Assembly (NCBI RefSeq): GCF_014647215.1
Contig: NZ_BMOT01000006.1
Span: forward strand, 62,001 to 126,000
Length of the DNA stretch: 64,000 bases
Reading direction: 5' to 3'
Origin: Shewanella aestuarii
GTDB taxonomy: Bacteria; Pseudomonadota; Gammaproteobacteria; Enterobacterales; Shewanellaceae
Shown here: in pieces, positions 27,819 through 38,894 of the stretch
How the letters are laid out: the number at the start of each line of letters is the position of its first letter
Position numbering within the stretch: the stretch's first letter is position 1
Notes under the pieces: generated by a model
The model's input: the letters and a program-made list of their open reading frames with translations, nothing else
What the model was told of the DNA's origin: nothing
Database searches by the model: none
Translations under genes and position numbers: made by a program

Positions 27819-28555
27819 TATTCGCCTCTACGACCTTCAAGCATCAACTGTTTCATATCTCGTACGGCCTTTTCAAGCCCATCAATAGCCGCTCGTGCAA
27901 CCACTGCATGGCCAATGTTTAACTCATATAATTCAGGTATAGCCGCAATCGGTTTCACATTATGATAATGCAATCCATGACCGGCATTAACCACTAGCCC
28001 TTTACCATGAGCATAAGCAGCCATGTCTGCGATTCGTTTCAACTCATACGCTTGCTCGGCATCTGTATGCGCATCAGCATAACAACCCGTATGTATTTCG
28101 ATATAAGGCGCGCCAGATGCAACCGCGGCATCGATTTGCTGTTTGTCTGCATCGATAAATAAAGATACTTTAATCCCCTGAGCTTCCAAACGGGTCACGG
28201 CTGAGGTTATTTTGTCTAACTGACCTGCTACATCTAAGCCACCTTCTGTGGTCAGTTCTTCTCGTTTTTCAGGCACTAAGCATGCATATGCGGGTTTAAC
28301 TTCACATGCAATTGCAATCATTTCCTCTGTCACAGCAAATTCAAAATTCATCCGTGTCTTAAGGGTTTTTGCTAATAAATACACATCTCTGTCTTGGATA
28401 TGGCGACGGTCTTCACGCAAATGAATGGTAATACCATCCGCGCCTGCATGTTCTGCAACGGCGGCTGCATGAATGGGATCGGGATAATTAGTGCCGCGAG
28501 CCTGACGAAGGGTCGCAATATGATCGATATTAATACCTAAAAAAATAGCGCTCAC
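27818..28555 (-). CDS. pdxJ: Pyridoxine 5'-phosphate synthase
   Basis: A 245-residue TIM-barrel enzyme joining 1-deoxyxylulose 5-phosphate and 3-amino-2-oxopropyl phosphate to give pyridoxine phosphate. [34 protein letters not shown] and [11 protein letters not shown] are conserved active-site segments. The start is taken as GTG at 28555 (V-S-A-I-F-L-G, with AAGGAA upstream), because E. coli PdxJ begins at the same place (243 residues). The longer frame to 28615 adds 20 unrelated residues. Confidence 0.95.
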   Translation of the reverse strand: MSAIFLGINIDHIATLRQARGTNYPDPIHAAAVAEHAGADGITIHLREDRRHIQDRDVYLLAKTLKTRMNFEFAVTEEMIAIACEVKPAYACLVPEKREELTTEGGLDVAGQLDKITSAVTRLEAQGIKVSLFIDADKQQIDAAVASGAPYIEIHTGCYADAHTDAEQAYELKRIADMAAYAHGKGLVVNAGHGLHYHNVKPIAAIPELYELNIGHAVVARAAIDGLEKAVRDMKQLMLEGRRGE

Positions 28556-28806
28556 GGAAGGTTCCTTAACGTGATGACAAAATATTATGGCTGTTATTGT
28601 ACTGAGAAGTGTCACTAAATTCGAGATTATTTAACCTTAACTCGGGTTAAGGGTGGAATAAATGATATTTAACCCACTCATATTCTAGCGCTTACAATTA
28701 AACCTGAACTTTGTAATGATAACAGGGCAAATTTACGTGTCATAGCGGGTCTATTGCAAACAGTTAGTAGTGTAAAGAACTGTGAGATATGTATCTAGCG
28801 CAGAGG
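28556..28806. other. Intergenic region between recO and pdxJ
   Basis: A 251-base gap with an inverted repeat CCTTAAC-TCGG-GTTAAGG at 28635-28652 and no U-run. It probably includes a promoter for pdxJ-acpS. Confidence 0.45.
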
Positions 28807-29520
28807 TTATTTAATGAATAATTGTCGACTTAATAATGGTTTAGTGCCGAGTAAAGGTGCTAGCAAAAAACGCATTAGACCTTTGGCGGAATTAAGATGC
28901 ACTGCAGGTAAATCTTCAACATGAAGGGCAATTAACATTGCACCAGGTACGACACTTTTACCGTGACTGAACGTACCGACAGCTTGTTGTAGTACAGGTA
29001 TAAAGCCGCAATCGGCCTCTAATCGATAAAAACTATCGGCATCAATCGCATTTCCATTCACATCATACTGTAAGGAAGGCAAGGCCCCAAGTTCGAGTAA
29101 AAGGGCTTTTTCAAAAAAACGTAAGTGGCTTGAACAAAAGGCCTGAGCCAAAGATAAAACACTTCGATGATAAGCTAAGAATAAAGATTCTGTTTGGTGT
29201 TCAACCGTTAATAAACGTACAGATAGCTCATTTAAATAAAACCCTGAATACAGGCTATTGCCTGATAATGGAATTGCAGGCGCTGCGGCTTCAATATGGG
29301 TAATGGTTTTTAGCGATAAATTTTTGGCTTCAGATTGGGCGCTAAATTGAATAATGAGGGGTTGAAAAGGTTGTAAAATAGATTTAATAGAACGTTTGCC
29401 GCTACCGGTTCGAACAATGGCGTCAACTCTCCCGATCCCATCAACGAGCAAGTTAACAATCACGCTAGACTCACGATAGGCTCGGTGATGTAAGACATAG
29501 CCACGTTTCATTGTGGCCAT
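28807..29520 (-). CDS. recO: DNA repair protein RecO
   Basis: A 237-residue recombination mediator that anneals DNA and helps load RecA with RecR (RecFOR pathway). It has an N-terminal OB fold (RGYVLHHRAYRESSVIVNLLV, DAIVRTGSGKRS) and a helical C-terminal part (ELSVRLL, FEKALLLELGALPSLQYD). It lies 36 bases after era, so it is in the rnc-era-recO operon. Confidence 0.95.
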   Translation of the reverse strand: MATMKRGYVLHHRAYRESSVIVNLLVDGIGRVDAIVRTGSGKRSIKSILQPFQPLIIQFSAQSEAKNLSLKTITHIEAAAPAIPLSGNSLYSGFYLNELSVRLLTVEHQTESLFLAYHRSVLSLAQAFCSSHLRFFEKALLLELGALPSLQYDVNGNAIDADSFYRLEADCGFIPVLQQAVGTFSHGKSVVPGAMLIALHVEDLPAVHLNSAKGLMRFLLAPLLGTKPLLSRQLFIK

Positions 29521-29556
29521 GTTAACGTCATCCTGTGCGTGCTACCACCAAAGTGG

Positions 29557-30570
29557 TTAATCTTCACCATAACCTAAGCTACGAAGCGCGCGTTCATCAT
29601 CAGCCCAACCCGACTTTACTTTAACCCATATTTCAAGAAACACTTTGTTATCAAATAAAGTTTCCATATCTAATCGGGCTTGAGTAGCGATAGTACGAAT
29701 ACGTTCACCTTTATTGCCAATGACCATACGTTTCTGGCCATCACGTTCAACTAAAATCAGTGCATTAATTTGATAAACGCCATTGTCCATCATTTTAAAT
29801 TGTTCAATTTCAACGGTGCAATCGTAAGGTAATTCATCACCTAAAAAGCGCATTAATTTTTCACGGACAATTTCAGAAGCCATAAAACGTTGCGATCTAT
29901 CGGTGACATAATCTTCAGGAAAATAAAACGGCGCTTTAGGTAATGACGTTTGCGCCAACTCTAAAATACGCTGCACGTTAGTGCCTTTATTCGCTGAAAT
30001 AGGCAAAATATCATCAAAATCAAACTTCTTACCCAATTCATTTAAGTAAGGGAACAAAGCCTCTTTATCTTTGATGTTATCCACTTTATTAATTGCTAGC
30101 ACAATTTTACGGTCATCGTTTCGATGCTTAATTTTTTGTAAAACCATTTCATCGTCAGCGGTCCAGGTCATTCCATCAACAACAAAAATCACCATAGACA
30201 CATCCGCTAATGAACTGGCAGCTGCACGGTTCATCAATCGGTTAATGGCACGCTTTTCTTCAATATGTAAACCTGGCGTATCAATAAAAACGATTTGTTT
30301 AGGGCAATCGCTATGAATACCCATAATACGATGGCGTGTTGTTTGTGGCTTTTTAGAAGTAATACTGACTTTTTGGCCAAGTAATTTATTCAGTAAAGTC
30401 GACTTGCCCACATTGGGACGGCCAACAATGGCAACCATGCCGCAATAAGTCACATCATATTGAGCTGTTGCCTCGGGTGCGGCAAGGTTCATTCTTGACA
30501 ATAACTCATTTAAGCTTGGCTCTTTTTCTGCCTGTGTTTGTTGATCTGGCAAGTCGTTTTTCTTGGTCAT
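29557..30570 (-). CDS. era: GTPase Era with N-terminal extension
   Basis: A 337-residue GTPase for 16S maturation and 30S assembly. [19 protein letters not shown] (P-loop, about 47-65), FIDTPGL, NKVDN and a C-terminal KH RNA-binding domain ([17 protein letters not shown]) are intact. E. coli Era is 301 residues; here about 36 extra residues ([20 protein letters not shown]) precede the G domain. The start at 30570 is supported by its 4-base ATGA overlap with the rnc stop, so the extension is probably real. Confidence 0.96.
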   Translation of the reverse strand: MTKKNDLPDQQTQAEKEPSLNELLSRMNLAAPEATAQYDVTYCGMVAIVGRPNVGKSTLLNKLLGQKVSITSKKPQTTRHRIMGIHSDCPKQIVFIDTPGLHIEEKRAINRLMNRAAASSLADVSMVIFVVDGMTWTADDEMVLQKIKHRNDDRKIVLAINKVDNIKDKEALFPYLNELGKKFDFDDILPISANKGTNVQRILELAQTSLPKAPFYFPEDYVTDRSQRFMASEIVREKLMRFLGDELPYDCTVEIEQFKMMDNGVYQINALILVERDGQKRMVIGNKGERIRTIATQARLDMETLFDNKVFLEIWVKVKSGWADDERALRSLGYGED

Positions 30571-31247
30571 TTGTTCAGTAACTCCAACACCTGAGCAGCC
30601 GCTAGCTGCTCAGCTTTTCTTCTTGAACTTGCTACGCCAATAACGACATCAGCTAAATCCGTAATACGACACTCAACCGTAAAGGTTTGATCGTGTGCTT
30701 CACCTTCAACTTTCACCACTTGATAATCAGGTAATGGCTTTTTAAAACCTTGAAGATGCTCTTGTAAAATTGTCTTAGGATCTTTTTGATTAATACCTGG
30801 CTTAATTTTAGCTAAACGTTGCTCATACCAATTCAATAATAATGTACGGCAGGCATCAATATTGGCATCGAGATAAACAGCACCAATTATGGCTTCAACT
30901 GCATCAGCCAAAATAGATTCACGTCTAAAACCACCACTTTTCAGTTCACCAGGGCCTAAAAACAGGTAATCACCTAGCTTAAACTCTTTGGCAATCAAGG
31001 TCAGCGTATCGCCTTTCACTAAGGTTGCGCGCATACGGCTTAAATCACCTTCCGTAGCCTTAGGAAATTGATGATATAACGCGTCAGATATCACAATCGA
31101 TAAAATCGAATCACCTAAAAACTCTAAACGTTCGTTATGTTTATTCGCGGCACTGCGGTGAGTCAAGGCTTGAATGAGTAAGTTAATGTCGTTAAATTCA
31201 TAACCTAAAGTACGACACAGCCTAGGCAAGTTTTTAATCGGTTCCAT
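30567..31247 (-). CDS. rnc: Ribonuclease III
   Basis: A 226-residue double-strand-specific RNase that cuts rRNA precursors and structured mRNAs. The catalytic signature [16 protein letters not shown] and the second acidic site [13 protein letters not shown] are intact, followed by a C-terminal dsRNA-binding domain ([20 protein letters not shown], then [13 protein letters not shown]). Length matches E. coli. The ATG overlaps the lepB stop (TAATG), and the stop overlaps era. Confidence 0.97.
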   Translation of the reverse strand: MEPIKNLPRLCRTLGYEFNDINLLIQALTHRSAANKHNERLEFLGDSILSIVISDALYHQFPKATEGDLSRMRATLVKGDTLTLIAKEFKLGDYLFLGPGELKSGGFRRESILADAVEAIIGAVYLDANIDACRTLLLNWYEQRLAKIKPGINQKDPKTILQEHLQGFKKPLPDYQVVKVEGEAHDQTFTVECRITDLADVVIGVASSRRKAEQLAAAQVLELLNK

Positions 31248-32161
31248 TACTTAATTCCACCCGTGCGCTCGAAACGAACTCCGCTTGGTATCCATGTAGG
31301 TAAAAACCCGCTTGGTTCACGGTCAAACTCAAAGCTGATCCAAATAGCTACAGCTTTTCCAACAAGATTAGCTTCTGGCACAAAGCCCCAAAAACGACTA
31401 TCGGTACTGTTATCACGGTTATCACCCATAGCAAAATATTGCCCTTCAGGCACAATAAATTCACCGTTTTGAGTTCCCGCTTGTTGATAAAAATGCTGTC
31501 TAAAATCAGGGCGTGATGGATTGATTAATATATCGTGCGCGAAACCAGATATTGTTTCAGTATAGCGAGTTAATGGTACATTTTCTTGGCTGAACTCACC
31601 TTGGTTAAGCTCAACATGTTCAATAACCAATGGCTCAGGACACACGTTATCAGTGCTACATTTAGGCTGAATAGTCAATTGCTTGTTACGGTATATTACC
31701 GAGTCTCCCGGCAATCCGACTACACGTTTTATATAATCAATTGCAGGGTTTTCTGGGTATTTAAATACAAACACATCTCCACGTTCAGGCTCACCAGTTT
31801 CCACTAATTTGGTGCGCCAGACAGGATCGCGTAAACCATAACTGAATTTTTCAACCAAGATAAAATCACCAACGAGTAATGTTGGCATCATAGACCCTGA
31901 TGGTATTTGAAATGGTTCGTAAATAAATGAACGTAGAATCATCACAAATGCAATCACAGGAAAAATTGAGTGTGCGGTTTCAACTATCATGGGTTCACGA
32001 ACAATTTTATCAATCGCTTCGTCAGTCAGTTGTTTTGAACCCGATTGCGCTAAAGCCAATTTCTCTTTGCGTTTGGGCGCAAAAAATACCACGTCAATAA
32101 GCCAAATCAACCCGCTGATAAGGGTGACTAGTACAAGAATGGTAGAAAAGTGAGCTGCCAT
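31247..32161 (-). CDS. lepB: Signal peptidase I
   Basis: A 304-residue inner membrane protease with two N-terminal membrane helices (about 6-26 and 65-80). It cleaves signal peptides from exported proteins. The catalytic Ser is in [16 protein letters not shown] (Ser90) and the general base Lys in [12 protein letters not shown] (Lys145). [18 protein letters not shown] is the conserved C-terminal box. It heads lepB-rnc-era-recO, 175 bases downstream of lepA. Confidence 0.97.
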   Translation of the reverse strand: MAAHFSTILVLVTLISGLIWLIDVVFFAPKRKEKLALAQSGSKQLTDEAIDKIVREPMIVETAHSIFPVIAFVMILRSFIYEPFQIPSGSMMPTLLVGDFILVEKFSYGLRDPVWRTKLVETGEPERGDVFVFKYPENPAIDYIKRVVGLPGDSVIYRNKQLTIQPKCSTDNVCPEPLVIEHVELNQGEFSQENVPLTRYTETISGFAHDILINPSRPDFRQHFYQQAGTQNGEFIVPEGQYFAMGDNRDNSTDSRFWGFVPEANLVGKAVAIWISFEFDREPSGFLPTWIPSGVRFERTGGIK

Positions 32162-32284
32162 TGCTGATAGAACTCCTAATATAAGTCTTACACTTTAAAG
32201 GTTATTATCTAGACAAACAGTGTAAGCCATTTTTGATGACTAATTACTGACAAATTTTTGCAGATAAATTAGATTTATTATAAC

Positions 32285-32311
32285 GATAACGCCGCTAAAT
32301 GCGGCGTTATC
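32285..32311. terminator. Hairpin between lepA and lepB
   Basis: An 11-bp perfect stem, 32285-32295 with 32301-32311 (GATAACGCCGC), has a TAAAT loop. It has no clear U-run on the minus strand, so it may be a weak terminator or a processing site rather than a full stop. Confidence 0.45.
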
Positions 32312-32336
32312 TTAGAAGCAATTGGGTTAATTATGA

Positions 32337-34127
32337 TTAATCATTCAACTTCAATACTGCTAAGAATGCCTCTTGAGGCACCTCAACGTTACCCACTTGC
32401 TTCATACGTTTTTTACCTTCTTTCTGCTTATTAAGCAGTTTCTTCTTACGCGACACGTCACCACCATAACATTTAGCTGTTACGTCTTTACGTAGTGCTT
32501 TAATCGTTGAACGCGCAACAATTTGACTGCCTATCGCGGCTTGAATAGCGATATCAAACATCTGTCTTGGAATAAGCTCTTTCATCTTTTCAACAAGCGC
32601 TAAACCACGATGGCGGATATTACTGCGGTGAATAATCATCGCTAACGCATCAACGCGATCGCCATTGATAAGAATATCTAAACGCACCATATCTGCAGGG
32701 TCAAAACGAATGAAGTTATATTCCAATGATGCATAGCCACGACTCGTTGACTTCAAGCGGTCAAAGAAATCCATGACGACTTCAGCCATGGGTAAGTGGT
32801 AGGTCACAGCAACTTGGTTACCGTGATAAACCATATTTGTTTGCATGCCACGCTTATCAATACACAAGGTAATCACGTTACCTAAATATTCTTTTGGCAC
32901 TAAAATATTGGCTTCAACAATCGGTTCACGTACTTCTTCAATATTGTTCAGAGGTGGAAGATCTGATGGATTATCAACATAAATAACCTCACCATTGGTC
33001 ATTTCTACTTCGTAAACTACCGTTGGCGCTGTCGTAATCAAATCAAGATTATATTCGCGCTCTAAACGCTCTTGCACGATTTCCATGTGCAATAAGCCAA
33101 GATAACCAATACGGAAACCAAAACCCAGTGCACCTGATGTTTCTGGTTCGAAAAATAGTGAGGCATCATTTAATGATAATTTGTTCAATGCTTCACGGAA
33201 GTTTTCATATTCGTCAGTCGAAATAGGGAAAACACCCGCATAAACCTGAGGCTTCACTTTTTTAAACCCTGGAAGCGGTTTATCTGCGCCATGTTTAGCA
33301 TGAGTTAATGTATCACCTACCGGCGCACCATGGATCTCTTTAATACCAGAGATAACATAACCCACTTCACCAGCACGAAGTTCAGGCTCATCGTTTTCTT
33401 TAGGAGTGAAAATACCTACGCGATCGGCGTTGTAGTTTTGTCCAGTGGACATCACTTTAAACTTGTCGCCTTTTTTCAGTACACCATGCTTAATACGCAC
33501 TAATGAGACAACACCTAAGTAGGCATCAAACCAAGAATCAATAATTAATGCTTGTAATGGCGCACTTTCATCGCCTTCTGGTGGCGGAATTTTAGCAACA
33601 ATTTCTTCAAGTACATCTTCAATACCTACGCCAGTTTTAGCTGAGCATCGCACAGCGTCCATAGCATCAATACCTACAATATCCTCAATCTCAGCTGCCA
33701 CTCTATCGGGCTCAGCTTGAGGTAAATCGATTTTGTTTAACACTGGAACCACGTCAAGATTCATATCTAATGCGGTATAACAGTTTGCCAACGTTTGCGC
33801 TTCAACACCTTGACCAGCATCTACCACTAACAATGCGCCTTCACAGGCGGCTAGTGAGCGAGACACTTCGTATGAAAAGTCTACGTGCCCTGGGGTGTCA
33901 ATGAAGTTTAATTGATAGGTATTTCCATCTTTAGCTTTATAGTCCAAAGTTACGCTTTGGGCTTTAATGGTAATGCCACGCTCACGTTCAATGTCCATTG
34001 AATCGAGAACCTGAGCTGCCATCTCGCGGTCACTTAAGCCGCCACAAAACTGGATAAGACGATCCGATAAGGTGGATTTGCCGTGGTCGATATGGGCAAT
34101 AATTGAAAAGTTTCTAATGTGTTTCAT
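32337..34127 (-). CDS. lepA: Elongation factor 4 (LepA)
   Basis: A 596-residue translational GTPase, close to the usual length. [32 protein letters not shown] and VLNKIDLP are the G motifs; the C-terminal LepA-specific domain with [20 protein letters not shown] is complete. The family acts on stalled or initiating ribosomes at the membrane. As in E. coli, lepA precedes lepB. Confidence 0.98.
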   Translation of the reverse strand: MKHIRNFSIIAHIDHGKSTLSDRLIQFCGGLSDREMAAQVLDSMDIERERGITIKAQSVTLDYKAKDGNTYQLNFIDTPGHVDFSYEVSRSLAACEGALLVVDAGQGVEAQTLANCYTALDMNLDVVPVLNKIDLPQAEPDRVAAEIEDIVGIDAMDAVRCSAKTGVGIEDVLEEIVAKIPPPEGDESAPLQALIIDSWFDAYLGVVSLVRIKHGVLKKGDKFKVMSTGQNYNADRVGIFTPKENDEPELRAGEVGYVISGIKEIHGAPVGDTLTHAKHGADKPLPGFKKVKPQVYAGVFPISTDEYENFREALNKLSLNDASLFFEPETSGALGFGFRIGYLGLLHMEIVQERLEREYNLDLITTAPTVVYEVEMTNGEVIYVDNPSDLPPLNNIEEVREPIVEANILVPKEYLGNVITLCIDKRGMQTNMVYHGNQVAVTYHLPMAEVVMDFFDRLKSTSRGYASLEYNFIRFDPADMVRLDILINGDRVDALAMIIHRSNIRHRGLALVEKMKELIPRQMFDIAIQAAIGSQIVARSTIKALRKDVTAKCYGGDVSRKKKLLNKQKEGKKRMKQVGNVEVPQEAFLAVLKLND

Positions 34128-34275
34128 TATGAGGCAATGACTACTACTAAAAAGGGTGAAAAATATGGTGTGAAATTGTACCTGATTAGGGTGCTAATAC
34201 CAATCAGATTCATCATCCATGTCTAAATCAAGCCTAAAATTGTCTAAAAACAAAGGCTCAATTTAATTGAAATGA

Positions 34276-34791
34276 CTAAACTTGACGGAATAAATCGACC
34301 TGTTGGCCTAAATTACTGATGATAACGGGTTGTGCGTTGGCTTCAATCTTATGTGCAAAATATTTACCTATTCGCCAACTAAACGCAGCACCCAACAAGG
34401 CAAACGTCATAGCGCTAAGATTAGTATCAAGTTCTAGGCCTAGCGCTAATAAATGCCCTATGCCTGCAAATAAAAACAATCCTAACAAAGGCAGCAGATA
34501 AACCAAGGCTGCAGCTTGAATAATCACGCTTTCAGGGAGCCCCAACTTCAACATATCGTTTTTTGTGTATGCTTGTTCACTGGCAATAGCAAATCGTTGG
34601 GTTTTTACCGAAAAGGCTTTAGCCACAGCAGATGTGCCACAATTATCATTATTAGCACAATGATTACAGGCGCTTTTTAATTCAACCTCTACCATCACCC
34701 AACCTTTTTGGTAATCAACAACTTTAGCCAACTCCTCTAGTAAAGGACTTGGCTTAAGTTCGCTATCAACGGGTGTGGGTCGATTAGGCAT
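34276..34791 (-). CDS. rseC: SoxR-reducing system / sigma-E regulatory protein RseC
   Basis: A 171-residue inner membrane protein with four N-terminal cysteines in KSACNHCANNDNCGTSAV, then two membrane helices (about 90-130). In E. coli RseC belongs to the rpoE operon and to the SoxR-reducing system. The ATG at 34791 is used; a TTG at 34818 would add nine residues, and neither has a clear ribosome binding site. It follows rseB by 35 bases in rpoE-rseA-rseB-rseC. Confidence 0.9.
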   Translation of the reverse strand: MPNRPTPVDSELKPSPLLEELAKVVDYQKGWVMVEVELKSACNHCANNDNCGTSAVAKAFSVKTQRFAIASEQAYTKNDMLKLGLPESVIIQAAALVYLLPLLGLFLFAGIGHLLALGLELDTNLSAMTFALLGAAFSWRIGKYFAHKIEANAQPVIISNLGQQVDLFRQV

Positions 34792-34826
34792 ATCTATTTG
34801 CTTATGGTTAAAGGGCAATTAAAGTA

Positions 34827-35756
34827 CTATTTTAACGCTAAACTTCTGGCAATGCGCTCTAAAGTTTGACTTGGTACTTTACCCAATGCAACCACTTCAG
34901 CATTACCTACTTTTTCAACCACCATAGATAAACCATTCCGGGTCACTAACTCTTCAGGCATTGGCCCCTCTGGAGCTCTAGCGACGTAAACTGAAATATT
35001 CGCTAAACCATCGGTTAACGCAATATATTCAACCGGTTCATGAATACCAATTAAACGATGGTTATCGCTAACAATCATGTTAAAACCTTGCGGTAACCAG
35101 GTAAACTGCCAATCTTGTGCATCTTTACGATCGGCTTGTTTTATCACTTCAGGCCAATCATGCTTACTTGCTTCAACTAAAATACTTGGAGACTCATTAA
35201 ATTCAATAAGCTCGATAACCATTGTCTGTTCGAGTAACTGCTTCTCACGATTAAGTGTGTCATATCGCAAAGGTAAATAGGTTTCTAAATCAAGCCAAAT
35301 TTGAGCATCATAACGATATTCATCTTTAGCAATAAATCGAATCATTTGCCCCGCACGACCTGCAATACGACTCCGGCCTCCCAGCACAAATTGATAACCC
35401 TGCTCTAGCTTACTAATGTCACCATACAAAGATACTGGCCAAACACCTTGAATTAGGTTGGCGTTAACACTGTAAGGCGGTTGGTCATGCTCTAGAAAGG
35501 TAACGGTATTATTCACTTTGACCGCATTTTTGGGCGGGCCATTGAGATATTCTAAATAGGCTATTCGCTTATCATCTACCGAACCTTGTAAAAACACCAA
35601 AGGACGCACATGATCTGCTTGAATTTGAACAACTGAGGCTTTGAACTGTGTTTCGCTAAGGGCTTGACTCATATTGATAAGCCAATCTTTCGCTGACAAT
35701 TCTTCACTATGACTAAAAGGGGAAATAATTAACAGTGCTAGCAGGAAAAGGCGCAA
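34827..35756 (-). CDS. rseB: Sigma-E regulatory protein RseB
   Basis: A 309-residue periplasmic protein of the MucB/RseB family. It binds the periplasmic face of RseA and senses mislocalised lipopolysaccharide, delaying RseA proteolysis. A signal peptide (ending about PFSHS-EE) is followed by a large lipid-binding domain (QALSETQFKASVVQIQ) and a small C-terminal domain. The start is taken as TTG at 35756, because AGGAG lies 5 bases upstream and the signal peptide is then of normal length; the frame is open to 35783. Confidence 0.92.
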   Translation of the reverse strand: MRLFLLALLIISPFSHSEELSAKDWLINMSQALSETQFKASVVQIQADHVRPLVFLQGSVDDKRIAYLEYLNGPPKNAVKVNNTVTFLEHDQPPYSVNANLIQGVWPVSLYGDISKLEQGYQFVLGGRSRIAGRAGQMIRFIAKDEYRYDAQIWLDLETYLPLRYDTLNREKQLLEQTMVIELIEFNESPSILVEASKHDWPEVIKQADRKDAQDWQFTWLPQGFNMIVSDNHRLIGIHEPVEYIALTDGLANISVYVARAPEGPMPEELVTRNGLSMVVEKVGNAEVVALGKVPSQTLERIARSLALK

Positions 35757-35819
35757 GCTAACTCCTAGGAAGTAAAACAGCAATGGCCCATTAAACCATT
35801 GCTGTATGAAGAATAAAAG

Positions 35820-36425
35820 TTATTGGTTGATTTCAGCTTGATTAGCTTGCTCAACTTGAACACCTGGGTTTAAGCGTTGTTGAAGCATGTGATCTTGAAT
35901 ATAAGCGTTAATACGTTTGCGCTGCTCAAGCACTTGCTCGTTTGTATAACCTTGTTGATTCGCAACTGGCCCAGTTTGTAGACTCACTGGAGACATAGTG
36001 CCCACTAGTGGACGAGTGTTAAACACTGGCAAAGGTGACTCGACATCTTGAGAATAATCGTAAGACTGCACACCAACAATTGCAACTAAAGCAACGCTTG
36101 CGGCAATGGCATACTGACCAAATTGCTTAAACAGTGACACAACATTCGATGTTTTAGGCGTGTTGGACACCACACCGTCATTCTGTACTACTTTGCTATT
36201 TTTAGGCGCCATAATGGTAGGCTCTAATTCAATAGCAGCAGCAATACTTGCTGTAATATCTAAGTCGATGGCCGCGGGGAGTTCACCACGCATGGTATCA
36301 CCAATCATGTGATAACGTTGCCACTCTTGATGAGAATCAACATCAGATGCGAGTTGAGTTAATGTTTGCTCATCAACTTCGCCATCAACAGCTGCAGATA
36401 CCCATTCTTGACTTGATTTAACCAT
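35820..36425 (-). CDS. rseA: Anti-sigma-E factor RseA
   Basis: A 201-residue single-pass inner membrane protein. The N-terminal cytoplasmic domain (EWVSAAVDGEVDEQTLTQL, QRYHMIGDTMRGELP) binds sigma E. One membrane helix (about 106-122, FGQYAIAASVALVAIVGVQS) leads to a periplasmic domain that binds RseB. Stepwise cleavage by DegS and RseP frees the sigma factor. It starts 28 bases after rpoE. Confidence 0.95.
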   Translation of the reverse strand: MVKSSQEWVSAAVDGEVDEQTLTQLASDVDSHQEWQRYHMIGDTMRGELPAAIDLDITASIAAAIELEPTIMAPKNSKVVQNDGVVSNTPKTSNVVSLFKQFGQYAIAASVALVAIVGVQSYDYSQDVESPLPVFNTRPLVGTMSPVSLQTGPVANQQGYTNEQVLEQRKRINAYIQDHMLQQRLNPGVQVEQANQAEINQ

Positions 36426-36453
36426 TTTTCACCTATCTTAAATAATAAGACTA

Positions 36454-37032
36454 TTACTTTTCCAGTAGAGGCTGGAGCTGTTTATCGATTGCTTCTCGAG
36501 CGCGAAATATTCGCGATCTTACCGTACCAACGGGACAATCCATGATATTGGCAATATCTTCGTAACTCATACCATCTAACTCGCGTAGTGATATCGCCAT
36601 TTTTAATTCTTCAGGCAATTTATCAAGAGTATCAAAGATCACTTTACTCATTTGATCTTTCATCAATAAACGCTCTGGTGAAGCGAATTCCTTTAAAGCA
36701 TCACTGCCCTCATAGTATTCAGCTTCTTCAATATCTACATCATTCGCAGGCGCTTTTCGCCCTTGAGAGGTAAGAAAATTCTTTGCCGTATTGACGGCTA
36801 TTCGGTACAACCAAGTATAAAAAGCACTATCACCACGAAAATTAGCTAGTGCGCGGTAAGCTTTAATAAAAGCTTCTTGCGTTACATCTGCTACATCCGC
36901 TTGATTTCGAACATATCGTCCAATCAGGCTCATTACTTTGTTTTGGTATTTCATTACCAACAGGTTAAAAGCGTTTTTATCGCCTTGCTGTACACGCTCA
37001 ACTAATTGTTGATCACTATATTGTCCACTCAT
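36454..37032 (-). CDS. rpoE: RNA polymerase sigma-E factor
   Basis: A 192-residue ECF sigma factor for envelope stress. Region 2 (LVMKYQNKVMSLIGRYV, DVTQEAFIKAYRAL) and region 4 (LPEELKMAISLRELDGMSY, GTVRSRIFRAREAI) match E. coli RpoE along the whole length. A candidate sigma-E promoter lies 64-90 bases upstream, implying autoregulation of rpoE-rseABC. It is divergent from nadB, as in E. coli. Confidence 0.97.
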   Translation of the reverse strand: MSGQYSDQQLVERVQQGDKNAFNLLVMKYQNKVMSLIGRYVRNQADVADVTQEAFIKAYRALANFRGDSAFYTWLYRIAVNTAKNFLTSQGRKAPANDVDIEEAEYYEGSDALKEFASPERLLMKDQMSKVIFDTLDKLPEELKMAISLRELDGMSYEDIANIMDCPVGTVRSRIFRAREAIDKQLQPLLEK

Positions 37033-37095
37033 CCGAGCCGACTACTCCTAAATCTGTATCACTGATATTCAGTCGCTCGAATCCTGTTCATATAA

Positions 37096-37123
37096 GTAGA
37101 CTGAGCATTTCAATAAAAGTTCG
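37096..37123 (-). promoter_or_regulatory. Candidate sigma-E dependent promoter of rpoE
   Basis: On the minus strand CGAACTT (37123-37117), a 16-base spacer and TCTAC (37100-37096) closely follow the E. coli rpoE autoregulated promoter pattern GGAACTT-N16-TCTAA. Confidence 0.65.
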
Positions 37124-37264
37124 ATAAAATATAAAAAAAAATTCATTTTGTTGGCTTTATGCCAAATAAATACCAAATAGCACGAACAAAATATCGGCTT
37201 AATGTACCCAAGTATGGTGTTTTGATTTACCATTACTGAACCATTTCTTTACCCATGATACCCG

Positions 37265-38872
37265 ATGACACAAGCAGTTGAATACCAATCTGACATTTTG
37301 GTAATAGGTAGCGGTGCGGCAGGGCTCACTTTAGCACTCCATTTGGCAGAAACATCTTCAGTTATTCTTCTTTCTAAAGGCCCTTTAGCTGAAGGCTCAA
37401 CCCTTTATGCCCAAGGTGGCATAGCTTCCGTATTTGATGAAGGCGACACCATAGAATCCCATGTTAATGACACCCTAATAGCGGGTGCCGGATTGTGTGA
37501 TAAAAACGTGGTCACTTTTACCGCTGAAAATGCCAAAGCGTCGATGCAGTGGCTGATAGATTGTGGTGTGGCTTTTGACAAAGAAGAAACATCTGACAAT
37601 CAACAAGATGCACCTTATCACCTCACCCGCGAAGGCGGCCATAGTCATCGTCGTATTTTGCATGCTGCTGATGCTACAGGAAAAGCGGTACAAACCACAT
37701 TGCAACAGCGCGCACTTAATCACCCTAACATTCGAGTGTTAGAGCGTTATAATGCGATTGATCTTATCACTTCTCGTAAACTTAACCGCCCTGGAAATCG
37801 TGTGCTTGGCGCTTATGTATGGAATCGAGACAAAGAACATGTAGAAACCATTACTGCCAAATTTGTTGCGCTGGCAACGGGAGGTTGCTCGAAGGTATAT
37901 CAATATACTTCTAACCCAGATATTGCCAGTGGTGATGGTATTGCTATGGCGTGGCGTGCTGGTTGCCGCGTAGCTAATATGGAGTTTAATCAATTTCATC
38001 CGACCTGCTTATACCATGCTGATGCCAAAAACTTTTTATTGTCGGAAGCCTTAAGAGGAGAAGGTGCTTATCTACGCCGCCCTGATGGCAGTCGCTTTAT
38101 GCCTGAATTTGATGAGCGAGCCGAATTAGCGCCTAGGGATATCGTCGCTCGGGCGATTGATTATGAAATGAAACGCTTAGGTTCAGATTGTGTTTATTTA
38201 GATATTAGCCATAAACCAGCAGATTTTATTATCAAACACTTTCCTACCATTTATCAGCGTTGCTTGGAGCTGGGAATTGATATGACTAAGTCCCCGATAC
38301 CAGCGGTACCTGCTGCTCATTATACCTGTGGTGGTGTAATGACGGATTTACATGGGCAAACTGATTTAAATGGCTTATATGCCATAGGTGAAGTCGCTTA
38401 TACCGGACTGCACGGCGCTAACCGTCTGGCTAGTAATTCTTTATTAGAATGTTTGGTATTTGCAAGGGCAGCATCGCAAGATATTGAAAGCCAATTACAA
38501 AAAATACAACTGCCTATGAATGTGCCAAGTTGGGACGAAAGCAAGGTCAGTAATTCGGATGAAGAAGTCGTCATCGCACATAACTGGCATGAGCTTAGAT
38601 TGTTCATGTGGGATTATGTTGGCATAGTACGAACAGATAAGCGATTAGAGCGAGCTCTGCGGCGCTGCATGATGCTACAACAAGAGATCCAAGAGTATTA
38701 CTCTAATTTCCGTGTAAGTAATAACTTATTGGAATTACGTAATCTTGTGCAAGTTGCCGAGCTGATTATCCGCTGCGCAATGGAACGGAAGGAAAGCAGA
38801 GGCTTACATTATAATATTGATTACCCTGCACTTCTTGAAAATTCAGGGCCAACTATTTTACAACCTACGTGA
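37265..38872 (+). CDS. nadB: L-aspartate oxidase
   Basis: A 535-residue FAD enzyme that oxidises aspartate to iminoaspartate, the first step of NAD synthesis. [19 protein letters not shown] binds [40 protein letters not shown], the HPTCL substrate segment and [20 protein letters not shown] are conserved. The ribosome binding site before the ATG is weak. It is divergent from rpoE and converges on ygfX with 22 bases between stops. Confidence 0.97.
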   Translation: MTQAVEYQSDILVIGSGAAGLTLALHLAETSSVILLSKGPLAEGSTLYAQGGIASVFDEGDTIESHVNDTLIAGAGLCDKNVVTFTAENAKASMQWLIDCGVAFDKEETSDNQQDAPYHLTREGGHSHRRILHAADATGKAVQTTLQQRALNHPNIRVLERYNAIDLITSRKLNRPGNRVLGAYVWNRDKEHVETITAKFVALATGGCSKVYQYTSNPDIASGDGIAMAWRAGCRVANMEFNQFHPTCLYHADAKNFLLSEALRGEGAYLRRPDGSRFMPEFDERAELAPRDIVARAIDYEMKRLGSDCVYLDISHKPADFIIKHFPTIYQRCLELGIDMTKSPIPAVPAAHYTCGGVMTDLHGQTDLNGLYAIGEVAYTGLHGANRLASNSLLECLVFARAASQDIESQLQKIQLPMNVPSWDESKVSNSDEEVVIAHNWHELRLFMWDYVGIVRTDKRLERALRRCMMLQQEIQEYYSNFRVSNNLLELRNLVQVAELIIRCAMERKESRGLHYNIDYPALLENSGPTILQPT

Positions 38873-38894
38873 AGTATTTAGTTCGCGTGCAATG

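Noticed and set aside
28635..28652. Inverted repeat between recO and pdxJ as a terminator
   Set aside because: No U-run on either strand; the stem is short.
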